NCBI RefSeq assembly: GCF_014837055.1
Contig: NZ_JACSPQ010000001.1
Span: forward strand, 175,035 to 239,034
DNA: 64,000 nucleotides
From: Phocaeicola faecium
GTDB lineage: Bacteria; Bacteroidota; Bacteroidia; Bacteroidales; Bacteroidaceae
Reading direction: 5' to 3'
A model generated the notes under the pieces. That model saw only the letters and a list, made by a program, of their open reading frames with translations, was not told where the DNA came from and did no database searches. Both the position numbers and the translations under genes were made by a program. Below are positions 9,643-18,658 of the stretch, piece by piece (the stretch's first letter is position 1; each line of letters begins with the position of its first letter).

Positions 9643-10152
9643 CTATTTGACAATCCGGATCGGGGCTTCCGTCTCCACTCCGTTCAGCCAGAAAGTATTT
9701 TCCGATTGCGGTTCATGGTTTTCCCACCAGAACCTGCGGCTGAATGTGATGGTATCTCGTTTGCTCCCGTCATTCCAATCCAATACAAGGGTTTCCCGCT
9801 CAAAATTAGTTTCTCCATTAAAGTCACCGAAACTCAATCCGTAAGTGTCGTTATACTCAAACGAGGTCAAGCCGGAGAAGATGACAAGAAGAGCTCTCGA
9901 ATTACCGGCCACGGTCGAATCTTTTTCATACGTATTTCCCCGGAAGATAGCCTTGATACCATTGTCGGCAATGGAGTTTTCTGTTTCCGGATTCAACAAA
10001 TCATTTCCCTGTTTGTCCGTTACGTAGATATTGATAGCGAACGGATAAATATCCCATATTGTATCCGGATCGGGACCGTCGCCGTCATCGCAACCTGTGA
10101 ATCCCATAGCGGCACATAATAAGGACAGCATAAAAACTTTTTTGAACTTCAT
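9643..10152 (-). CDS. Small lipoprotein of unknown function
   Basis: 169 residues from an ATG at 10152. An upstream in-frame start (10206) would put extra residues across the promoter, so the shorter form is preferred. Residues 1-20 are a lipoprotein signal with lipobox FTGC, followed by an acidic Asp/Gly/Pro linker (DDGDGPDPD) that in Bacteroides often marks surface export. The rest is beta-rich with no recognised motif. A strong promoter lies 24 bp upstream. The function is not recognised. Confidence 0.75.
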   Translation of the reverse strand: MKFKKVFMLSLLCAAMGFTGCDDGDGPDPDTIWDIYPFAINIYVTDKQGNDLLNPETENSIADNGIKAIFRGNTYEKDSTVAGNSRALLVIFSGLTSFEYNDTYGLSFGDFNGETNFERETLVLDWNDGSKRDTITFSRRFWWENHEPQSENTFWLNGVETEAPIRIVK

Positions 10153-10175
10153 AGCTTCTTGGTCTTTGGTTGTGT

Positions 10176-10207
10176 CAAATGTAAGTATTTCTTCTTTAAT
10201 AATCAAA
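10176..10207 (-). promoter_or_regulatory. Promoter of the small lipoprotein gene
   Basis: On the minus strand, TTTG (10207-10204) and TACATTTG (10183-10176) are separated by 20 bp, a near-ideal Bacteroides -33/-7 pair. The transcript should start near 10170, about 18 nt before the ATG at 10152. Confidence 0.75.
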
Positions 10208-10353
10208 TGATTCTATCAGATATTCTGGGGCAATGGGATGTATTTCAATATCTATCTGGAAAAACTTAGGGTGATTGTCGCTACTTGGTGATGTGTGAAT
10301 TGTTAAATCTTTTATAGCCTGTTTTTCTTGTACTTAGCTTCATTCCGATTCCT

Positions 10354-10446
10354 GAAAAAACGCTACCCGTAGAACGGGTGTGTTCTACGGGTAGAAATGG
10401 TAAACGCTACCGCTTGAAATGGGTGATGCTAACGGTAGCGTTTTTA
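10354..10446 (+). repeat. 22-bp-period palindromic box element, copy B
   Basis: The four boxes, spaced exactly 22 bp, are ACGCTACCCGTAGAAC, GTTCTACGGGTAGAA, ACGCTACCGCTTG and ATGCTAACGGTAGCG, bordered by GAAAAA and TTTTT. Boxes 1 and 2 are near-perfect reverse complements of each other. The copy lies in the 388-bp gap between the small lipoprotein and the cupin gene, about 95 bp past the 3' end of the latter. Apart from the lipoprotein promoter, nothing else was seen in this gap. Confidence 0.87.
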
Positions 10447-10540
10447 CGCGGAGTTTGTCAGACTGATTTTCGGTTCATCTGGATAAAAACAGTCCGGCGC
10501 AAGTGTATCGAAAAGACTTGTATCCGGGCTGTCCTTTTTG

Positions 10541-11356
10541 TTAAAGTTTTTTATACTCTTCGTCGGTTACAGGCTCCAGCCATTCGTTGGAAGCATTCTC
10601 GCCCGGAATCTCGAAAGCGAGGTGAGCAAACCAACTGTCGGCTGCTGCCCCGTGCCAGTGTTTCACGTTGGCGGGGATGTGGATAACATCGCCCGGAAGC
10701 ATCTGTACGGCAGGCTTTCCTTCTTCCTGATACCAACCCTTACCGGCTACGCATACCAGCATCTGACCTCCGCCTTTCGTGGCGTGATGGATGTGCCAGT
10801 TATTGCGGCAGCCCGGCTCGAAAGTAACGTTGGCAAACGGAATCTGTTCGCTCGATACGCGGGCAAGGTAACTGTTCCCGATGAAATATTGAGCGTATGC
10901 CGTGTTCGGTTCGCCGATGGGGAATATCATTTCGCGCTGGAAAGTAGCCTTTCCGTTATCTCCCGCGGCATCGTCTGCCCACACATCTTTAGCCAAGCGG
11001 AAAGCCCCCCATGCGTTAGGCCATCCGGCATAGAACGCGATGTGAGTCAATATCTCCGAAATCTCCGTGCGCGTAACACCGTTCTGTTTTGCGAATTGCA
11101 AATGATGGGTCAGCGACGAATCAATAATTCCCTTTCCTATGAGGGTTGCGATGGTTACCATGCTGCGGTCGTGCGGACTCAGCCCCGGACGGTTCCATAC
11201 TTCTCCAAATAATACATCATCATTCAGTTCGGCAAATTTAGGTGCGAACTCTCCCAACTGCACGTGTCCGGCAGTTTGTGTGATTTTTTCTTGTGCCATA
11301 ATTCCTTGAATGTTAGTCGTTGCTAAAATCAACAATAAAAATAATGTTTTTTTCAT
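10541..11356 (-). CDS. Secreted carboxymuconolactone decarboxylase-like / cupin fusion protein
   Basis: A 271-residue protein with a signal peptide (residues about 1-21, ending IMAQ). Residues about 35-120 match the CMD/AhpD-like fold (RPGLSPHDRSMVTIATLIGKG...LTHIAFYAGWPNAW). Residues about 150-260 are a cupin with metal-ligand histidines in NNWHIHHA and VKHWHGA and the GWYQEEG strand. Such fusions are annotated as CMD family or cupin domain proteins; the substrate is unknown. The CMD part lacks an obvious CxxC, so peroxidase activity is doubtful. Confidence 0.85.
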   Translation of the reverse strand: MKKTLFLLLILATTNIQGIMAQEKITQTAGHVQLGEFAPKFAELNDDVLFGEVWNRPGLSPHDRSMVTIATLIGKGIIDSSLTHHLQFAKQNGVTRTEISEILTHIAFYAGWPNAWGAFRLAKDVWADDAAGDNGKATFQREMIFPIGEPNTAYAQYFIGNSYLARVSSEQIPFANVTFEPGCRNNWHIHHATKGGGQMLVCVAGKGWYQEEGKPAVQMLPGDVIHIPANVKHWHGAAADSWFAHLAFEIPGENASNEWLEPVTDEEYKKL

Positions 11357-11381
11357 CTGTCTGTTTTTTTGGTTTTGTCAC

Positions 11382-11389
11382 AAATGTAG
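11382..11389 (-). promoter_or_regulatory. -7 element of the CMD/cupin gene
   Basis: TACATTTG on the minus strand, about 26 bp from the ATG at 11356. It predicts a leader of about 20 nt. Confidence 0.6.
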
Positions 11390-11560
11390 CCGGTTTTCGG
11401 CAGATGGGATGTAGATATATTACAGATGTTTGTGTACGTTTTACAGATGTCGCTTCCGTGTGTCTGACGTTTCGCCCACATTTGTTTTATTTCACGCAGT
11501 TTGCCCGGCAAGTTTCACGAAAAACCTTTTTCCTTTCTCTTATATCCCAAATATTTATAT

Positions 11561-11568
11561 TAACTTTG
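11561..11568 (+). promoter_or_regulatory. pheT -7 promoter element
   Basis: TAACTTTG fits TAnnTTTG. The predicted transcript start is near 11575, about 30 nt before the pheT ATG. Confidence 0.6.
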
Positions 11569-11605
11569 CGCATCATTCAGTAGAAATACATAAAAATATA
11601 CATAT

Positions 11606-14068
11606 ATGAATATCTCTTATAATTGGCTGAAAGAGTATGTCAATTTTGATTTGACACCTGAAGAAACAGCAGCCGCACTTACTTCCATCGGTTTGGAAAC
11701 AGGAAGCGTGGAAGAAGTTCAATCTATTAAAGGAGGTTTGGAAGGACTTGTGATTGGTAAAGTGCTGACGTGTGAACCTCACCCGAATTCAGACCACATG
11801 CACATTACTACCGTCGACTTGGGGCAGGGAGAGCCTGTACAGATAGTCTGCGGCGCGGCAAATGTGGCTGCGGGACAGAAAGTGGTAGTGGCTACGCTGG
11901 GCACGAAACTGTATGACGGCGATGAATGTTTTACGATTAAGAAATCAAAACTCCGGGGAGTAGAATCGAACGGAATGATTTGTGCAGAAGACGAAATCGG
12001 CGTGGGTACGAGCCACGAGGGGATTATCGTACTGCCGGACGATGTGACACCGGGTACGCTGGCGAAAGATTATTACAACATCAAGAGCGATTATGTACTG
12101 GAGGTAGACATCACACCGAACCGTGCAGATGCCTGTTCGCATTACGGAGTGGCGCGCGACTTATACGCTTGGCTTATCCAGAACGGCCGTCAGGCAGAAC
12201 TGAAACGCCCTTCGGTAGATGCTTTCAAGGTGGATAATCACGACATGGACATCGACGTGGTGGTTGAAAATACGGAAGCATGTCCGCGCTATGCCGGAGT
12301 ATCAATCAAGGGAGTAACGGTAAAAGAAAGTCCCGAATGGTTGCAAAACAAGTTGCGCCTTATCGGTGTGCGCCCCATTAATAATATTGTGGATATTACC
12401 AACTATATCCTTCACGCCTACGGTCAGCCGATGCACTGCTTCGATGCCGACAAGATTAAAGGCGGTAAAATCGTGGTAAGAACGTGTGAAGAAGGTACAA
12501 AATTCGTTACATTAGACGAAGTGGAACGTAAATTGTCTGAACGCGATTTGATGATTTGCAACGCCGAAGAACCGATGTGTATCGGCGGTGTGTTCGGCGG
12601 ATTGGATTCGGGTACTACCGAGGCAACGAAGGATGTATTCCTTGAAAGCGCATATTTCCATCCCACATGGGTGCGTAAAACGGCTCGCCGTCATGGTTTG
12701 AGCACAGATTCATCTTTCCGTTTCGAACGCGGTATCGACCCCAACGGCTGTATTTATGCTTTGAAAGAAGCAGCCTTGCTGGTGAAAGAACTTGCCGGAG
12801 GTGAAATTGCATCTGAAATAAAAGATAATTACCCCAACCCGATAGCCGACTTCGCGGTAGAACTTCCGTTTGAGTATGTGAACGGTTTGATTGGTAAGGA
12901 AATTCCGAAAGAAACGGTGAAAAGCATCGTGCGGAGTCTGGAAATGAAGATTGTAGAAGAAACGGAAAGCGGACTCTCATTGCTCGTTCCTCCTTATCGC
13001 GTTGACGTTCAGCGTCCGTGCGATGTAGTAGAAGACATTCTCCGTATCTATGGATATAATAATGTAGAGATTCCTACTACGTTGAAATCAAGTCTGAGCG
13101 TAAAGGGGGAAGTAGATAAGTCGGTAAAACTTCAGAACTTGGTATCCGAACAGTTGGTAGGCTGCGGGTTCAATGAAATATTGAATAACTCACTGACGGC
13201 TGCTGCATACTATGAAGGTCTGGAGAGCTACAAACCGGAAAATCTGGTGCGACTGATGAACCCGTTGAGCAATGACCTGAATGTGATGCGCGCCACGTTG
13301 CTGTTTGGCGGACTTGAAAGTATCTGCCACAATGCCAATCGTAAAAATGCCGACCTGAAATTCTTCGAATTTGGTAACTGCTATCATTTCAATGCCGAAA
13401 AGAAGAATCCCGAAAAGGTATTGGCCGCTTACTCGGAAGAACTTCACATGGGACTTTGGGTTACCGGAAAACGTGTAAGTAACTCGTGGGCACATGCCAA
13501 TGAAGATTCTTCGGTATACGAATTGAAAGCATACGTGCTGAATATTTTCCGCCGTTTGGGAGTAAACTTCGGCGGACTGGTATTCGGAAACCTGACCAAC
13601 GATATTTATTCGGTAGCCATTTCGGTTCATACGCGCGGCGGAAAACTTCTCGCTACGTTTGGTGTGGTAAGTAAGAAGATTCTGAAAGCATTCGACATTG
13701 ATAACGAAGTTTATTATGCTGACCTGAACTGGAAGGAACTGATGAAAGCCATCAAGGGAAATGCGGTTTACTATAAGGAAATATCTAAATTCCCGGCTGT
13801 GAAACGCGATTTGGCATTGCTGATAGACAAAAACGTTCAGTTTGCCGAAATCGAAAAGATAGCCTACGAAACCGATAAGAAACTGTTGAAATCTGTTGAA
13901 TTGTTCGACGTTTACGAAGGCAAAAACCTTGAAGCAGGCAAGAAGAGCTACGCAGTTAGCTTCATGCTGCAGGACGAAAACGCTACGCTGAACGACAAAC
14001 AAATCGACAAGTTCATGCAAAAACTGATAACCAACCTGCAAAACAAGTTGGACGCAAAACTGAGATAA
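11606..14068 (+). CDS. pheT: Phenylalanyl-tRNA synthetase beta subunit
   Basis: Beta chain of the alpha2-beta2 enzyme that charges tRNA-Phe. At 820 residues it is full length. The order is: N-terminal EMAP-like tRNA-binding domain (residues about 45-150, KVLTCEPHPNSDHMHITTVD), B3/B4 editing region, B5 domain, a catalytic-like core (RNADLKFFEFGNCYHF) and a C-terminal anticodon-binding FDX-ACB domain starting near ISKFPAVKRDLAL. The alpha subunit pheS is not adjacent. The downstream yebC gene starts 37 bp after the stop. Confidence 0.97.
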   Translation: MNISYNWLKEYVNFDLTPEETAAALTSIGLETGSVEEVQSIKGGLEGLVIGKVLTCEPHPNSDHMHITTVDLGQGEPVQIVCGAANVAAGQKVVVATLGTKLYDGDECFTIKKSKLRGVESNGMICAEDEIGVGTSHEGIIVLPDDVTPGTLAKDYYNIKSDYVLEVDITPNRADACSHYGVARDLYAWLIQNGRQAELKRPSVDAFKVDNHDMDIDVVVENTEACPRYAGVSIKGVTVKESPEWLQNKLRLIGVRPINNIVDITNYILHAYGQPMHCFDADKIKGGKIVVRTCEEGTKFVTLDEVERKLSERDLMICNAEEPMCIGGVFGGLDSGTTEATKDVFLESAYFHPTWVRKTARRHGLSTDSSFRFERGIDPNGCIYALKEAALLVKELAGGEIASEIKDNYPNPIADFAVELPFEYVNGLIGKEIPKETVKSIVRSLEMKIVEETESGLSLLVPPYRVDVQRPCDVVEDILRIYGYNNVEIPTTLKSSLSVKGEVDKSVKLQNLVSEQLVGCGFNEILNNSLTAAAYYEGLESYKPENLVRLMNPLSNDLNVMRATLLFGGLESICHNANRKNADLKFFEFGNCYHFNAEKKNPEKVLAAYSEELHMGLWVTGKRVSNSWAHANEDSSVYELKAYVLNIFRRLGVNFGGLVFGNLTNDIYSVAISVHTRGGKLLATFGVVSKKILKAFDIDNEVYYADLNWKELMKAIKGNAVYYKEISKFPAVKRDLALLIDKNVQFAEIEKIAYETDKKLLKSVELFDVYEGKNLEAGKKSYAVSFMLQDENATLNDKQIDKFMQKLITNLQNKLDAKLR

Positions 14069-14105
14069 ATATAATCAACAAGATAACTATTAAAACATAA
14101 ATCCA

Positions 14106-14840
14106 ATGGGAAGAGCGTTTGAATATAGAAAAGCTACTAAGTTGAAAAGATGGGGTCACATGGCAAAGACCTTTACACGTTTGGGTAAACAAATTGCAAT
14201 CGCAGTGAAAGCCGGCGGACCGGAACCGGAAAACAATCCGACGCTGCGTTCGGTTATCGCAACCTGTAAGCGTGAAAACATGCCGAAGGATAACATCGAA
14301 CGTGCCATCAAGAACGCAATGGGTAAAGACCAGAGCGAGTATAAAGGAATGACTTACGAAGGATACGGACCTCACGGTGTGGCTGTATTCGTAGATACAT
14401 TGACTGATAACACAACACGTACCGTGGCAGATGTTCGTTCGGTATTCAACAAGTTCGGAGGCAACTTGGGTACTACGGGATCATTGGCTTTCTTGTTCGA
14501 CCACAAATGTGTATTTACCTTCAAGAAGAAAGAAGGAATCGACATGGAAGAACTGATTTTAGACCTGATTGACTACAACGTAGACGATGAATTCGACGAG
14601 GACACCGAAGAAGGAACAATCACTATTTACGGTGACCCGAAGAGTTATGCCGCTATTCAGAAACATTTGGAAGAATGTGGTTTCGAAGATGTAGGTGGTG
14701 AATTTACTTATATCCCCAACGACTTGAAAGATGTAACCGCAGAACAGCGCGAAACAATCAACAAGATGATTGAACGTTTAGAAGAATTTGATGACGTTCA
14801 AACGGTTTACACGAATATGAAGCCCGAAGGAGAGGAATAA
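14106..14840 (+). CDS. yebC: YebC/PmpR family protein
   Basis: A 244-residue cytoplasmic protein. The N-terminus has the family signature of a Lys/Arg-rich helix (RKATKLKRWGHMAKTFTRLGK) followed by PENNPTLRSVIATCKRENMPKDNIERAIK and YEGYGPHGVAVFVDTLTDN. The family has been described as transcription regulators and, more recently, as factors that ease translation of difficult motifs. It is probably co-transcribed with pheT. A strong structured terminator follows at 14869-14948. Confidence 0.95.
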   Translation: MGRAFEYRKATKLKRWGHMAKTFTRLGKQIAIAVKAGGPEPENNPTLRSVIATCKRENMPKDNIERAIKNAMGKDQSEYKGMTYEGYGPHGVAVFVDTLTDNTTRTVADVRSVFNKFGGNLGTTGSLAFLFDHKCVFTFKKKEGIDMEELILDLIDYNVDDEFDEDTEEGTITIYGDPKSYAAIQKHLEECGFEDVGGEFTYIPNDLKDVTAEQRETINKMIERLEEFDDVQTVYTNMKPEGEE

Positions 14841-14868
14841 TCATCGTATTGAAATAATTATTCTCAGG

Positions 14869-14948
14869 CACGGATTTCGCGGATTCACACGGTTTCTTTT
14901 CAGAAAGATACGCTGTGAGGTGCGTAGTTCGTGCCTGATTTTTTTATA
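14869..14948 (+). terminator. Structured terminator after yebC
   Basis: Outer arms CAGGCACG and CGTGCCTG enclose further pairings (TCACA/TGTGA and TTTCT/AGAAA) and are followed by ATTTTTTTAT. It ends the pheT-yebC transcript. The GGCACG/CGTGCC arms are shared with the hairpin at 45914. Confidence 0.7.
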
Positions 14949-14953
14949 AAGCT

Positions 14954-15199
14954 ATGAAGATAAATTATACTACTCAAGGAACGTGCAGCAAGAGCATTGA
15001 GGTGGAAGTTGAAAACGGTATAGTAAAGAATGTTTGTTTTACAGGCGGATGTAACGGAAACTTGCAGGGTATCGGAGCATTGGTAAAGGGTATGAAGGTA
15101 GATGAAGTGATAACCCGCCTTGAAGGAATCCGGTGCGGTTCTAAACTTACTTCGTGTCCCGATCAGCTCTGTAAGGCATTACATTCGTTAAAGGCATGA
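14954..15199 (+). CDS. TSCPD domain protein (TIGR03905 type)
   Basis: An 81-residue protein with the TSCPD motif (LTSCPDQLCKAL) near the C-terminus and conserved Cys residues at VCFTGGCNGN. It matches the small free-standing TSCPD family, which resembles the C-terminal domain of ribonucleotide reductase-like proteins; the four cysteines suggest metal or redox function. No role is established. Its stop overlaps the next start by 4 bp (ATGA at 15196-15199), so it is translationally coupled to a flavodoxin-like gene, supporting a redox context. Confidence 0.88.
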   Translation: MKINYTTQGTCSKSIEVEVENGIVKNVCFTGGCNGNLQGIGALVKGMKVDEVITRLEGIRCGSKLTSCPDQLCKALHSLKA

Positions 15200-15765
15200 A
15201 TATCCTGATACTGAACGGAAGTCCGCGTCGGAACGGTAATATAGCCCGCATGTTGAAAGCGATGCGCGAAGAAGCCGAGAGCCGTGGCATGAAGGTAACT
15301 TCAGTCTGCGTAGCCGATTTGCGCATAATGCCTTGTACGGGTTGCATGGTATGCCGTAAAAAGTTGGCTTGTGTTTTGCCGGACGATGATGCCCAACGGA
15401 TGCTTGAATTGATACAGGGATGTGATGCATGGGTGATAGGTGCTCCCTGTTATTGGGGAAACATGCCCGGGCAACTGAAAGTGATGTTCGACCGCATTGT
15501 CTACGGCATGATGGGTGAAAGTCCGCGCGGAATCCCCATCCCTTTGCACAAGGGAAAGCGAGCCATATTAGTCAGCACTTGTACCACTCCGTTCCCCTTT
15601 AATATCCTTTTTAATCAGACGCGCGGCGTTATCAAAGCGTTAAAAGAAATCTTGAAGTGGAGCGGATTCAAGGTCATTTCCACCATCGAGGTAGGAGGCA
15701 CAAAGCAACACGCCGTGAGCGATAAGGCATTGAAGCGTTGCCGCAAAGTTATCCGTAAACTATAA
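15196..15765 (+). CDS. Flavodoxin-like NADPH-dependent FMN reductase family protein
   Basis: A 189-residue cytoplasmic flavoprotein. The FMN phosphate loop is ILNGSPRRNGNIARML (residues 4-19). A Cys-rich patch CTGCMVCRKKLAC follows, typical of the iron-sulfur flavoprotein-like subgroup, although with fewer ligands than true Isf proteins. APCYWGNMPGQLKVMFDR is the family's second FMN motif. Likely a quinone or disulfide reductase; the substrate is unknown. Coupled to the TSCPD gene by a 4-bp overlap. Confidence 0.88.
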   Translation: MNILILNGSPRRNGNIARMLKAMREEAESRGMKVTSVCVADLRIMPCTGCMVCRKKLACVLPDDDAQRMLELIQGCDAWVIGAPCYWGNMPGQLKVMFDRIVYGMMGESPRGIPIPLHKGKRAILVSTCTTPFPFNILFNQTRGVIKALKEILKWSGFKVISTIEVGGTKQHAVSDKALKRCRKVIRKL

Positions 15766-15776
15766 TATGTCTATTT

Positions 15777-17216
15777 ATGAAAAAAGCAAAACAACAAGCA
15801 AGCAAACAGTTGACTCCTGAACAGTATATCCGACAGAAAGCCCGTATGCTTCCAGTTGAAGATTGTTTCATGACTTCTGATTGGGAAAAAGTAGGAGAAT
15901 CTATTGTGTTAGTAGTTCGTCGTCATGTGAAAGAAACTTATACCATAGGGGTATATTTGATTGATACGTTTTGTCTCGGTTTGAAAGATTCGTATTATTA
16001 TTTTAGTATAGATAAAATTGATTATGATAACCTTTTGGAAAGGTTCAGAAGAAACGAGTCTTTAGAAAAAATCTCTTATAATGAAGCTCACAATATGATA
16101 TTCGGGGCAATAGCTTTTGCCGAAGAAGCGGGCATAACACCTTCTAATTCATTTGAACTCACAAAATATCTTTTGGAAGAAGATACAGAAGATGTTCCAT
16201 TAATTGAATACGATTATGGTAAAAACGGTGAGCATTTCCTTTGTGCAAATAATCGTTTGGAATTGAATCGTTATCTGCCTTTGTTAGATAAGAATCTGGG
16301 TAAGGGGAATTATCATTATATAGTAAATGATGAGGATGCTGAATACAAAGATTCAATGGATTGGTTGGAGAATATGGAGAAAATGATGGAACGTACTGCT
16401 TCGATACCGGAAGAGAAATATTCTTATTGTCATCCTGAATATCCGGCGGTAATAAGGGTGAAAAACGATTGGCTGGTATCTTTGTTCTATGATCATAGAA
16501 ACGCATGTAAGCTGTCCGAAGCAACTGTTCAGAAGATTTTGGCTTTGCCTCATGAAGAATTAAGAATAGATTTAGAACAGATTATACTGTATGAAACAGG
16601 ATGTACTTGTGGTCAAATTTCCGAAAGCCAATGGAATACCGAATATGCTTCTGTGATCATTCACTGTTTGTTGTTGTTAGGTGCTTTGGGAGATGCGAGA
16701 AGTTTGCCTGTTGTTCTTGAAACGCTTTGTCAAAATGAAGATTATTATGACTATCATTTTGGTGACATCGCAGGTGAAATTTATACTTATGTTCTTTATC
16801 GGTTAGGAAAAGAACACCTTGATGAGCTGTTTGCTTATTTGCAGATACCGGGACTTTATTCGTATGCGCGTTACCATATCTTTCCTGCCGTGGCATTGAT
16901 TCCTTTTTACCAGCCTGAACGCCGTGGCGAAGTGATTGATTGGTTTCGAAAAGTGCTTGTTTTTTATGCCGGCCGTTTGGAAAAGCAAGAGTGTTGCGAT
17001 GGGATTCTTGTTGGATTGATGACTAAAGATTTGTTGGATTTGCAAGCGAAAGAATTGTTGCCCGAGTTGAAGGTTCTTTACGATACGGATTTGGTAGATA
17101 CAGGATGTTGTGGAGAGTATTCGGAAATAGAAAAAGAAATGCTTCAAGGAGGAGATTCTGATTTTCGAGGTTCTGTCTTATTGGACATTAATGAAATCTA
17201 TAAGAAGATAGGTTAA
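15777..17216 (+). CDS. DUF1186-type HEAT-like protein, AT-rich
   Basis: A 479-residue protein. The N-terminal 130 residues resemble a small cysteine/aspartate-rich unit (MLPVEDCFMTSDWEKVGESIVLVVRRHV). The C-terminal half (about 250-450) matches DUF1186, an alpha-helical repeat (LLLGALGDARSLPVVLETLCQNEDYYDYHFGD). Function is unknown. Base composition is clearly more AT-rich than neighbouring genes, with many ATA/TTA/GAT codons, which suggests later acquisition or relaxed codon selection. It begins 11 bp after the flavodoxin stop. Confidence 0.78.
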   Translation: MKKAKQQASKQLTPEQYIRQKARMLPVEDCFMTSDWEKVGESIVLVVRRHVKETYTIGVYLIDTFCLGLKDSYYYFSIDKIDYDNLLERFRRNESLEKISYNEAHNMIFGAIAFAEEAGITPSNSFELTKYLLEEDTEDVPLIEYDYGKNGEHFLCANNRLELNRYLPLLDKNLGKGNYHYIVNDEDAEYKDSMDWLENMEKMMERTASIPEEKYSYCHPEYPAVIRVKNDWLVSLFYDHRNACKLSEATVQKILALPHEELRIDLEQIILYETGCTCGQISESQWNTEYASVIIHCLLLLGALGDARSLPVVLETLCQNEDYYDYHFGDIAGEIYTYVLYRLGKEHLDELFAYLQIPGLYSYARYHIFPAVALIPFYQPERRGEVIDWFRKVLVFYAGRLEKQECCDGILVGLMTKDLLDLQAKELLPELKVLYDTDLVDTGCCGEYSEIEKEMLQGGDSDFRGSVLLDINEIYKKIG

Positions 17217-17260
17217 TGATTGAATTATTATTGTAGGAATGTTCGCAGTTAACTTATGTA

Positions 17261-17280
17261 GGGGCGTATAGCATACGCCT
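17261..17280. repeat. Small palindrome upstream of the nucleotidyltransferase/CAT fusion
   Basis: GGCGTAT-AGC-ATACGCC is a 7-bp perfect inverted repeat in the 110-bp gap after the DUF1186 gene. It is followed by TGAAAAC, not a T-run, so a terminator role is uncertain. Short palindromes of this GGGGCGTATNGCATACGCCC type occur dispersed in other genomes, but only this copy was seen here. Confidence 0.45.
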
Positions 17281-17326
17281 GAAAACGTATTGTGGATAAA
17301 TATTGTTTTTGTAATGTGTTGCTGTT

Positions 17327-18592
17327 ATGAAAGATTACCTAACCTTAGCAAAAGAGAATCAGGAGAAGGCTTGGAGCATTATTCGGGATGCACAAATCAT
17401 CGAGGCATGGCGAGGGGCGGGAGCGGAAATCAATCTTGTCGGGTCGCTCAAGCTCGGACTACTGATGAAGCATCGCGACATCGACTTTCATGTTTATTCG
17501 CAGGATTTGACACTCGAAAAGAGTTTCGCGGCGGTGATGCAGATTGCCGCTTGTCCGCGTATCCGGAAAATGGAATACACCAACCTGCTTGACACTTCCG
17601 AAGCCTGCATCGAGTGGCATCTGTGGTACGAGGACGATGAGGCGTTACTGTGGCAGATTGATATGATACACATGCCGAAAGGTTCGGCGTACGACGGTTA
17701 CTTTGAGAGGGTTGCCGAACGCATTGCTGCCGTGCTGACCGAAGAAACGCGCGATGCAATCCTACGCCTGAAGTACGAAACGCCCGACACCGAAAAGATT
17801 ATGGGCATTGAATACTATCAGGCTGTGATAGAAGGCGGTGTGCGCACGTATGCCGAACTGACGGAATGGAGAAAGCAGCATCCCGTCGATGGTATCGTTA
17901 CGTGGATGCCTTCCGAGACATTGCGCCACGCATCCGGAGCCGAGTTTTATGTGATAGACAAAAGTACGTGGGAGAGAGCCGTTTACTTCGACTATTATTA
18001 TTCTCGGATAAAGTGTAAATATACGCTCAATGCGAATCTCGACATCACGCATCTGGTAGAAGGGCAGAAGCAGCGCGGACTCAAGTTCTTCCCCGTAATG
18101 CTGTACGTTATCATGAGAGCCGTGAACCGCAACAAAGAGTTCCGCATGAGCTTTAATGAGAAAGGCGAATTGGGATATTGGGAGTATGTTGTCCCCAGCT
18201 ACACGCTGTTCCATAATGAAACCAAAACCTTTACGGATGTATGGAGCGATTATTCGGACGATTTTGATACCTTTTATCAAACGGTTGTGGCGGACATCCG
18301 AACATACGGAAACATTACCGGCGTAATAAAAGCACGCCCCGACCAACCTCGTAATTTCTGCCCCGTATCCAGCCTGCCGTGGCTGAGCTTTACCGGATTT
18401 GCGCAAGATACGTATGCCGAGAGTTCCTTGCTGTTCCCGCTCATCAAGTTCGGGAAGTATTTCCAAGAAGGCGGGAAAATACTTTTACCTGTCGCCGTGT
18501 TTGTAAGCCATGCGGTGGCGGACGGATACCACACCTGTAAACTTATCAACGACATGCAGGAGATAGCCCAAAGTTTGTGGAAAGAAGTATAG
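17327..18592 (+). CDS. Nucleotidyltransferase-like domain fused to chloramphenicol-acetyltransferase-like domain
   Basis: A 421-residue cytoplasmic protein of two parts. Residues 1 to about 195 carry the DNA polymerase beta-type nucleotidyltransferase signature: Gly39-Ser40, ten residues, then Asp51-Ile-Asp53, with Asp112 (LWQIDMIHMP) as a plausible third carboxylate. Residues about 207-421 match type A chloramphenicol acetyltransferase in length and motif, with HAVADG (His395, Asp399) corresponding to the catalytic HxxxDG. The two families modify antibiotics or metabolites (nucleotidyl- and acetyl-transfer); the true substrate is unknown and resistance should not be assumed. Confidence 0.85.
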   Translation: MKDYLTLAKENQEKAWSIIRDAQIIEAWRGAGAEINLVGSLKLGLLMKHRDIDFHVYSQDLTLEKSFAAVMQIAACPRIRKMEYTNLLDTSEACIEWHLWYEDDEALLWQIDMIHMPKGSAYDGYFERVAERIAAVLTEETRDAILRLKYETPDTEKIMGIEYYQAVIEGGVRTYAELTEWRKQHPVDGIVTWMPSETLRHASGAEFYVIDKSTWERAVYFDYYYSRIKCKYTLNANLDITHLVEGQKQRGLKFFPVMLYVIMRAVNRNKEFRMSFNEKGELGYWEYVVPSYTLFHNETKTFTDVWSDYSDDFDTFYQTVVADIRTYGNITGVIKARPDQPRNFCPVSSLPWLSFTGFAQDTYAESSLLFPLIKFGKYFQEGGKILLPVAVFVSHAVADGYHTCKLINDMQEIAQSLWKEV

Positions 18593-18658
18593 ACTGCCGG
18601 AGGCAGATTCATGCAGATTATCCGCTGCGATAGCCTGCATGAACCGGTGTCCGTACGG

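Noticed and set aside
13190-14041. 283-codon frame antisense to pheT
   Set aside because: Long antisense frame generated by codon bias of pheT; no domain seen.
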